Origin: JALRAP01 sp046340555
GTDB taxonomy: Bacteria > Bacteroidota > Bacteroidia > AKYH767-A > OLB10
NCBI GenBank assembly: GCA_046340555.1
Contig: JBKDSL010000047.1
Span: 1 to 8,206 of the forward strand
Direction of reading: 5' to 3'
Length of the DNA stretch: 8,206 bases
The translations under genes were made by a program, and so were the position numbers. How positions within the stretch are numbered: position 1 is the first letter of the stretch; each line of letters starts with the position of its first letter. A model generated the notes under the pieces. It was not told where the DNA came from. It saw only the letters and a program-made list of their open reading frames with translations, and did no database searches. Below, one piece after another: positions 1-4,938 of the stretch.

Positions 1-1375
1 AGAGCAGTATAACGGACAAATTGCCTACCAATATGCAGCTAACCGATGGATTGGCGGATACCAGGTACTGATTACAGACGACAAACTGACTGACAAAGGC
101 GCTCCGCGTGTATCTCCTTACGAGGCTTACGCGTTCGACCAGGTTTACCGTACTCGACGCGTCACGCAACAGCTAACCGCCAATACCTGGTTCAAAAACA
201 ATAGACGCGTGCAGGCATCTGTTTCACATGCCTATTGGAACCGGGTACGCAACACATACCGCAAGGACCTAGTTACATTGGACCAATTGGCAGTGGCAGG
301 ATTGGAGCAACAAGACACCAACCAAGCGCAGTCGATACATGGGCGCATCGTTTACAACCAATCATTCGGCATGCATTCGCTGCAAGGTGGCACAGATATC
401 GAGTATGAAATAGCAGAAGGAAAACGCATAGCGGATGGGGTTGCACAAACCCGTGAATACGCTGCGTTTGCCAGCTTCGAATATCGTCCGCATTCGAAAG
501 TGCAGATCAAACCTTCTGTACGCTATGGTTACCGAAGTGATTTCACCATGCCTCTGATTCCGTCGCTGGCAGTCAAGTATGACCTTTCTTCAAAAACAGC
601 CATCCGCGCTTCATACGGTAAAGGATTCCGAGCACCATCGGTGAAGGAGCGATACTTGTATTTCGTTGATGTGAATCACAATGTTCGAGGCAATGCCGCG
701 CTGATGTCTGAGCAATCGGATAACTTTTACGGAAGCATACAGTGGCACATGCCCAAAAACAAATCATTCAGCTTGACCTCCGAATGGAATGCCTATGCCA
801 ATTCCATACAAGATGAAATCGTACTGGCTCGTCCTGATATAACCTCCAACCTGTATACGTATGTGAATGCCGGCAAGAGCGAAGTTCATGGTGGTGGAAT
901 CAACATCAATTTTAGTGCTGGCCACTTTACCGCTTCGGCGGGATGTACCGTAAACGGCAAACGCCAATCGACACTTGTTAACAACAACGGATTCGATTAC
1001 TACCCTGAGGCGTCGGCACAAGCGGGTTACCGCATCGAGAAGCATGGCATCACACTGAATGCCTGGTACAAATACAATGGTGCTTCGCCCGGTTATATCC
1101 TCAATGAAGACAATACGGTATCTACCTACCAAAACCAATCTTATGCGTTGTTGGATGCCGCTATTGGAAAATCTTTTTTGAATAATGTTTGGAACCTGCA
1201 ATTGGGTGTCCGTAATCTGCTCAACGTAACAGATGTGAACGCGAGCATACAAGGCTCGGCTCACAATGACGGCTCGGGTACAATTGCCATTGGCACGGGA
1301 AGAACTTTGTTTGTGAAGCTTTTGATGGACCTGTCTTCGAAATCAAAAACCAAAAACCGCACAACCAATGGGTAG
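1..1375 (+). CDS. TonB-dependent outer-membrane receptor, heme-receptor-like (5' truncated)
   Basis: Only the C-terminal 457 residues are present: the frame is open from base 2, so the GTG at 209 is internal and not the start. The visible part is a TonB-dependent beta-barrel of alternating amphipathic strands. It has a FRAP motif at 626-637, followed by VDVNHN with a His codon at 677-679 and GNAAL at 689-703. These occupy the places of the FRAP/YRAP and NPNL/NPDL boxes, with an intervening histidine, known from heme receptors such as HmuR. A near-terminal LGVRNLLNV strand is also typical of the family. The plug and TonB box lie outside the window. The protein would import a ligand through the outer membrane using TonB energy. 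Its stop overlaps the start of a HmuY-like lipoprotein by 8 nt, which supports heme or a related compound as ligand. The last strand (TLFVKLLMDL) is followed by a polar, Lys-rich tail instead of ending in an aromatic residue. TonB-receptor class is secure; the substrate is inferred. Confidence 0.9.
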   Translation, partial: EQYNGQIAYQYAANRWIGGYQVLITDDKLTDKGAPRVSPYEAYAFDQVYRTRRVTQQLTANTWFKNNRRVQASVSHAYWNRVRNTYRKDLVTLDQLAVAGLEQQDTNQAQSIHGRIVYNQSFGMHSLQGGTDIEYEIAEGKRIADGVAQTREYAAFASFEYRPHSKVQIKPSVRYGYRSDFTMPLIPSLAVKYDLSSKTAIRASYGKGFRAPSVKERYLYFVDVNHNVRGNAALMSEQSDNFYGSIQWHMPKNKSFSLTSEWNAYANSIQDEIVLARPDITSNLYTYVNAGKSEVHGGGININFSAGHFTASAGCTVNGKRQSTLVNNNGFDYYPEASAQAGYRIEKHGITLNAWYKYNGASPGYILNEDNTVSTYQNQSYALLDAAIGKSFLNNVWNLQLGVRNLLNVTDVNASIQGSAHNDGSGTIAIGTGRTLFVKLLMDLSSKSKTKNRTTNG

Positions 1376-2378
1376 AAGTATTTGGATTTGGATTTTAGCA
1401 TTACCCTTTGGGGCTTCCTGCGAAAAAGCGGAAGAGCCCATCATCCTTCCGTCGCCAGGCAATTTGCAGACTATGGCCGCCAGTATGGGATTGAATTACG
1501 ACAAACAAGTTTATGTTGATTTCAAGACTGGAAATCAAAAGTCGGTTCCTTACCGCAGCTACGACATGGCATTCGAGGCAAGCAGCAATGGATTCCGCAT
1601 TTACCTCAACAGCGGCAAATTCATGTTCGTGGCCCATACGGGGGATACCAATATGTTAGCGGCCGACTCGACGGGGAAAGAATGGCGTACGGAAACGGAC
1701 CAGTTGTATGATGATTCAACAGCTTTCGGCGATTACCGTGATGCATCAGGCACAAGCAAAGGCGAAACTTATATAATAGACCGTGGAAGGACTGAGCATT
1801 TCGGTTCGGCACGATGGCGAAAATTCAAAGTTGTAGGGGTTACTTCCAATCAATACATCATCCGTTTCTCCAATTACAATAACACCAGCGTTACGGATTT
1901 CACCATACCCAAAGATCCTGAATACGCCCTTATGTATTTCACATTTGACAACGGGGGAGCGATGGTAGATGTAGCACCTAAGAAAACCGAATGGGATGTG
2001 GTGTTCACCAAATACACTTTCACCTACTACTCTGAGCCGGTGAACTCGCCCTTCCGGTACTATTTGGTTACGGGAGCGTTGTTGAATAAGTGGTCGGGTT
2101 GCGTGAATGAGCAATACCGCAAAGACTCCACACAATTATATGTGCCATTTGAAACATTCGATGCTTCTAGATTGTCTGATGTTAGCTTCAATACGCTTGC
2201 AGCCAAGATCGGTTTCAGCTGGAAAGATTATGATTTCACTTTGGGATATATCATCATCCCCGACCGTTTCTACCTCGTGCGAGATACGGAAGGGTTTGTA
2301 TACAAAATAAGATTTTACGACTTCTATGATGACTTGGGAAATAAGGGGACGGCGAAGTTTGAGTATAAGAGATTGTGA
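1368..2378 (+). CDS. HmuY-family surface lipoprotein with two HmuY-like modules
   Basis: The 336-residue product starts at the ATG inside the end of the receptor gene, so translation is probably coupled. A short hydrophobic signal ends in the lipobox GASC (Cys18). This is slightly unusual, with Gly rather than Leu or Val at -3. The acidic residues after the cysteine (CEKAEE) resemble the Bacteroidota surface-export signal. Module A covers about residues 38-180 (YVDF, YDMAFEAS, a RIYLN strand, then ETYIIDRG...WRKFKVV). Module B covers about 185-336 (FTFDNGG, EWDVVFTKYTF, RYYLVTG, then GFSWKDYDF...DRFYLVRDTEGFVYKIRFYDFYDD and a closing GTAKFEYKRL). The second half closely resembles HmuY, which captures heme for the HmuR receptor. 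At 336 aa it is well above the roughly 200 aa of classic HmuY. Only two histidines exist (90 and 144), none in module B. Role: ligand capture at the cell surface for the adjacent receptor. Family assignment is strong; heme binding is unproven. Confidence 0.85.
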   Translation: MGRSIWIWILALPFGASCEKAEEPIILPSPGNLQTMAASMGLNYDKQVYVDFKTGNQKSVPYRSYDMAFEASSNGFRIYLNSGKFMFVAHTGDTNMLAADSTGKEWRTETDQLYDDSTAFGDYRDASGTSKGETYIIDRGRTEHFGSARWRKFKVVGVTSNQYIIRFSNYNNTSVTDFTIPKDPEYALMYFTFDNGGAMVDVAPKKTEWDVVFTKYTFTYYSEPVNSPFRYYLVTGALLNKWSGCVNEQYRKDSTQLYVPFETFDASRLSDVSFNTLAAKIGFSWKDYDFTLGYIIIPDRFYLVRDTEGFVYKIRFYDFYDDLGNKGTAKFEYKRL

Positions 2379-2399
2379 AGTGACATGTAACAAGCCCCG

Positions 2400-2433
2400 C
2401 CCTGAGCCTGTCCGATAGCTATCGGACGAAGGG
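2400..2433. repeat. Palindromic REP-like element, CCCTGAG...GAAGGG split by a perfect palindrome
   Basis: GTCCGATAGCTATCGGAC at 2410-2427 is its own reverse complement over 18 bp. It is bracketed by CCCT (2400-2403) and AGGG (2430-2433), which can pair as an outer stem. The flanks read CCCTGAGCCTGTC and GAAGGG, the two parts of a short dispersed repeat core seen in many bacterial genomes. Removing CGATAGCTATCGGAC would restore the compact form. There is no T-run after it, so it is not a typical intrinsic terminator, although it could protect the 3' end of the upstream mRNA. Its dispersed nature is inferred and cannot be shown from one copy. Confidence 0.6.
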
Positions 2434-2436
2434 TGA

Positions 2437-2481
2437 CAGTAGCAGTAGCAGTAACAGTAGCGGGGACAGTAGCGGGGACAG
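2437..2481. repeat. Hexamer microsatellite CAGTAG/CGGGGA
   Basis: Seven consecutive 6-nt units follow one phase: CAGTAG, CAGTAG, CAGTAA, CAGTAG, CGGGGA, CAGTAG, CGGGGA, then a partial CAG. The last part is also a 12-bp repeat (CAGTAGCGGGGA twice). It lies between the lipoprotein stop and the next start, so any gain or loss of units would change spacer length and not a protein. Confidence 0.75.
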
Positions 2482-2491
2482 AAAGTTGGCT

Positions 2492-2519
2492 TAATAACTA
2501 ATAACTAATAACTAATAAA
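2492..2519. repeat. TAATAAC heptamer repeat in the leader of the T9SS HmuY-like gene
   Basis: Three perfect TAATAAC units (2492-2498, 2499-2505, 2506-2512) are followed by TAATAAA (2513-2519). Because the period is 7, TAA occurs in all three + frames, giving a complete translational block ahead of the next gene. The array ends 11 nt before the ATG at 2531. It probably supplies the A/T-rich, unstructured leader that Bacteroidota genes commonly use in place of a Shine-Dalgarno site. No clear TAnnTTTG promoter box is visible. Confidence 0.7.
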
Positions 2520-2530
2520 AAACATATCCT

Positions 2531-3784
2531 ATGAAACGAATTCTACTAACGATTTTATCCGCCATCAGCATGCTTCCTGCCATGGCTCAGCAGGTTTACG
2601 ATGTGGTATCTATTAATCCAGGCTACACGAACCAAGCTTTTTACAGTATGCCGAATGGCGAAGTCAGCAACATCAGCAATACAGACTGGGACTTGGCATT
2701 CCAGGTTTCGGGATTTCAGGCTACCATACAAATCAACGGAAAGAACAATTTACGATTGTACAAGTCTGGCTTTTCAGTCAATGATTGGTCGAATATCATA
2801 CCGTTGGATACGGCGGGACAGTTAACTCCAGCCAACGAACTCTTTAACCGCGACACAAGCTTATGGGCTGGCGCGTTCAACATCACGGGCGACCCTAACA
2901 ATTTGTTTGACTTGGGCTGGGGATTGTATGATTTCGTGACGCACGCGGTAACAGGCGATTCCATTTTCTTCTTGAAGCTCTCTACAGGCACTTGGAAGAA
3001 AGTTTGGATTCAAACTTTGCAGAACAGCACCTATACATTTGTACATGCTAACCTTGATGGCTCCAACGAAACTTCTGTAAGCGTGAACAAACAGAACTTC
3101 CAAGGAAAAAACTTCGGTTATTACTCATTTGCCACCAACACCGTATTTGATCGCGAACCCAACAAATACACTTGGGACCTGGTATTCTCGCAATACATGT
3201 CGTCGATGCCATTGACTTACAAAGTGACAGGCGTATTGTCAAACGACAGCGTATTCACCGCTAAAGCATATCCGGTTGATGTCAATACCGCTACGCCTTG
3301 GGCCTTGAATTTCAACAAGTACAGCAACAATGTAGGATATAGCTGGAAGTCATTTGACTTGAACACTAACCAATGGTTGATTGAAGACTCTACCGTTTAT
3401 TATGTATATGGTCGAGCAGGAGGATTGTGGAAAATGGTGTTTACTGGATTTGGAGGAGCATCTACAGGAACGTTCGAGTTTTACAAAGAGCAGATTTCTT
3501 CTACCGGAGTTGAAGAGAACGATTCGCCGGTCTTGTTGAGCGCGTATCCCAATCCAGCTTCCGACATGATACAGCTCACCTTGTTTGTAGAAAATCCAAC
3601 AAAAGACGATATCATGCTCATAACCGACATGAGAGGTGTGGTGGTATTACAAACCTCTTTGGAAAAGCAATCTGGATTGTTCACACAAACAGTATCAGTT
3701 GACAATCTTTCCAGTGGCATATATAACATACGGGTAATTACCGGAGGGAAAGCATCTGACCAACGGATATCAATCATAAAGTAA
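2531..3784 (+). CDS. Secreted double-HmuY-like protein with T9SS C-terminal sorting domain
   Basis: The 417-residue product begins with a Sec signal peptide (MKRILLTILSAISMLPAMAQ), probably cleaved after AMA at 19 and with no lipobox cysteine. Module A (about 22-200) contains TDWDLAFQVSGFQATIQING, then DSIFFLKLSTGTWKKVWIQ. Module B (about 201-321) contains YTWDLVFSQY, TYKVTGVL, then GYSWKSFDL, DSTVYYVYGRAGGLWKMVF and TGTFEFYKEQ. The two modules can be aligned to each other and to the upstream lipoprotein. Residues 335-417 form a type A-like T9SS sorting domain (SAYPNPAS, ITDMRG, LSSGIYNIRV, terminal SIIK). This is normally removed as the protein is attached to the cell surface or released. 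The gene lies 152 nt after the lipoprotein gene behind repeat-rich DNA, so it may be transcribed separately. Only His138 and His172 are present and they do not match the lipoprotein's histidines. Likely role: extracellular ligand capture for the same receptor. The sorting domain is very clear; the ligand is inferred. Confidence 0.87.
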   Translation: MKRILLTILSAISMLPAMAQQVYDVVSINPGYTNQAFYSMPNGEVSNISNTDWDLAFQVSGFQATIQINGKNNLRLYKSGFSVNDWSNIIPLDTAGQLTPANELFNRDTSLWAGAFNITGDPNNLFDLGWGLYDFVTHAVTGDSIFFLKLSTGTWKKVWIQTLQNSTYTFVHANLDGSNETSVSVNKQNFQGKNFGYYSFATNTVFDREPNKYTWDLVFSQYMSSMPLTYKVTGVLSNDSVFTAKAYPVDVNTATPWALNFNKYSNNVGYSWKSFDLNTNQWLIEDSTVYYVYGRAGGLWKMVFTGFGGASTGTFEFYKEQISSTGVEENDSPVLLSAYPNPASDMIQLTLFVENPTKDDIMLITDMRGVVVLQTSLEKQSGLFTQTVSVDNLSSGIYNIRVITGGKASDQRISIIK

Positions 3785-3796
3785 AAATAGCATGCC

Positions 3797-3885
3797 GAGA
3801 ACGCGGATTGAACGGATTGGTCGGATTAGCACAGATTAAATCCGTGTCAATCTATCTGATCCGCTCAATCCGCGTTCTCTTTTTT
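3797..3885. terminator. Long hairpin terminator between convergent genes
   Basis: GAGAACGCGGATTGA (3797-3811) pairs perfectly with TCAATCCGCGTTCTC (3865-3879). The stem continues through CGGAT/ATCCG after one mismatch. Inside is a second stem (CACAGATT with an imperfect partner AATCCGTG), so most of the 83 nt can fold. TTTTTT at 3880-3885 follows directly on the + strand, as expected of an intrinsic terminator for the T9SS HmuY-like gene. On the - strand a TTTTT lies about 10 nt beyond the stem, allowing weaker termination of the transporter transcript. The T-run overlaps the transporter stop codon (3884-3886). The composition resembles dispersed intergenic repeats, so it may be a recruited repeat element. 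Confidence 0.85.
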
Positions 3886-4717
3886 ACTCTTTCTTATTTA
3901 GATTTCCGCCGTAAACCAAATAGTACACTAGTCCCACGAAGATTCCGCCTCCTACTAGGTTGCCAGCTATCACCGGGATCAGATTATGCAGCATCCCCGA
4001 AAGGGATATCGCGTTTTTGTATTGAGCGAAAAGTGCATCATGCTGCAGCATCCATGCCAATGGTAGCGTAAACATATTGGCAATGGAATGTTCAAAACCG
4101 GCTGCAACAAAAACCGTAATGGGCAGGATAATGGCTAGCAACTTATCTGTAACACTATGACCCGCGAAGGTCATCCATACCGCTAAACAAACGAGTATAT
4201 TGCATAGTATACCGCTGAAGAAAGCCCTATCGGCCGAAAGCAAACATTTGGATTGAGCAGTTGCTAGCAGTTTTTCTCCAACTTTTCCGGAAAGCAATTC
4301 GCCGTATCCCGACATCCACACTAGCCAAGCTAAAAAAAGCGCACCTGCAAAATTAGATACCAATACAATGACCCAACTACGGCAAAGCATCCAAAAACTG
4401 ATACGTCGATCCACATAGGCCATTACCACGAGATTATTACCAGTGAATAGTTCGGCGCCAGCTATTACCACCAAAATCAAACCTAGGGAGAATGCCACCC
4501 CTCCCAATATCCGAGTAGCAGCAAGACTAGGCATAGGGTCTGCCAAAACCAAGTTGTTGGCCAAAGCACCAAATCCTATGAATGCTCCAGCTAGAAATCC
4601 TAGCATCACCATCTGCCTAAAAGGCATACTCGCCTTAACCACACCTACTTGCTCAACACGTTCGGCAATGACTGATGGAGCAAAAACATCAAAATTGTTT
4701 TGTGAAGGGGGTTCCAT
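3884..4717 (-). CDS. Formate/nitrite transporter family (FNT) channel, FocA-like
   Basis: The product is 277 residues, a normal FNT length, and runs from the ATG at 4717. FNT proteins are pentameric inner-membrane channels for formate, nitrite or related small anions. Both family signatures are present: IAGAELFTGN at about 85-94, which includes the Omega-loop Thr92, and AAGFEHSIANMF at 205-216, which contains the central pore histidine His210. GILCNILVCLAVWM at 169-182 also closely matches FocA. Six membrane segments can be placed at about 38-60, 68-88, 111-135, 163-185, 193-216 (broken helix) and 245-270. The N-terminus is polar and cytoplasmic, and the C-terminus ends GGNLNKKE. Family is certain. 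The GFEHSIANMF context looks nearer FocA (formate) than NirC (nitrite), but substrate cannot be fixed from sequence, and no pyruvate-formate lyase gene is next to it here. It is transcribed divergently from the sensor kinase. Confidence 0.95.
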   Translation of the reverse strand: MEPPSQNNFDVFAPSVIAERVEQVGVVKASMPFRQMVMLGFLAGAFIGFGALANNLVLADPMPSLAATRILGGVAFSLGLILVVIAGAELFTGNNLVVMAYVDRRISFWMLCRSWVIVLVSNFAGALFLAWLVWMSGYGELLSGKVGEKLLATAQSKCLLSADRAFFSGILCNILVCLAVWMTFAGHSVTDKLLAIILPITVFVAAGFEHSIANMFTLPLAWMLQHDALFAQYKNAISLSGMLHNLIPVIAGNLVGGGIFVGLVYYLVYGGNLNKKE

Positions 4718-4732
4718 TTTACAAAGAAGCTA

Positions 4733-4765
4733 CAAATAAAGTAGAGTCGAAATGACATTTATCAA
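4733..4765 (-). promoter_or_regulatory. Candidate promoter of the FNT gene with FNR/CRP-like site
   Basis: On the - strand a TTG (complement of 4763-4765) lies 22 nt before TTTATTTG (complement of 4733-4740). The latter is one mismatch from the Bacteroidota -7 box TAnnTTTG. The spacing is slightly long against the usual 19-21. The -33 TTG is part of TTGATAAATGTCAT (4752-4765), which matches 8 of 10 fixed positions of the FNR consensus TTGAT-N4-ATCAA. An overlapping AAATGACATTT palindrome sits at 4750-4760. Weak evidence; chance matches are possible. Confidence 0.25.
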
Positions 4766-4938
4766 CATTTTACCAGAATCAATTAGTTATGTTTGTCGAG
4801 TGAATCGGTCAATGGCAGTTTTACGTATTCTGAGTTAGTTTCAAAACGACCGGAGACGAAAATCCCGATGTTTAAGTTCGAGATAATTGAATTTGATTCT
4901 TGCAATGCAATAACCGTTTAAATTGTTTCCTACACTAT

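Noticed and set aside
764..1264. 166-codon open frame on the - strand inside the receptor gene
   Set aside because: It is antisense to a well-supported receptor barrel and shows no recognisable domain; a shadow frame.
2400..2433. Intrinsic terminator of the receptor-lipoprotein operon
   Set aside because: The palindrome is strong but is followed by GGGTGACAG and not a T-run, so it is better called a repeat element.
3808..4071. 87-codon + strand frame after the T9SS gene
   Set aside because: It begins inside the terminator hairpin and runs antisense through the FNT C-terminus, with no protein features.
4900..4938. TTG at 4900 as start of the sensor kinase
   Set aside because: A non-ATG start adding 13 residues with no domain content, and a weak promoter-like box at 4888-4895 would place transcription start at or after it. 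ATG 4939 is preferred.
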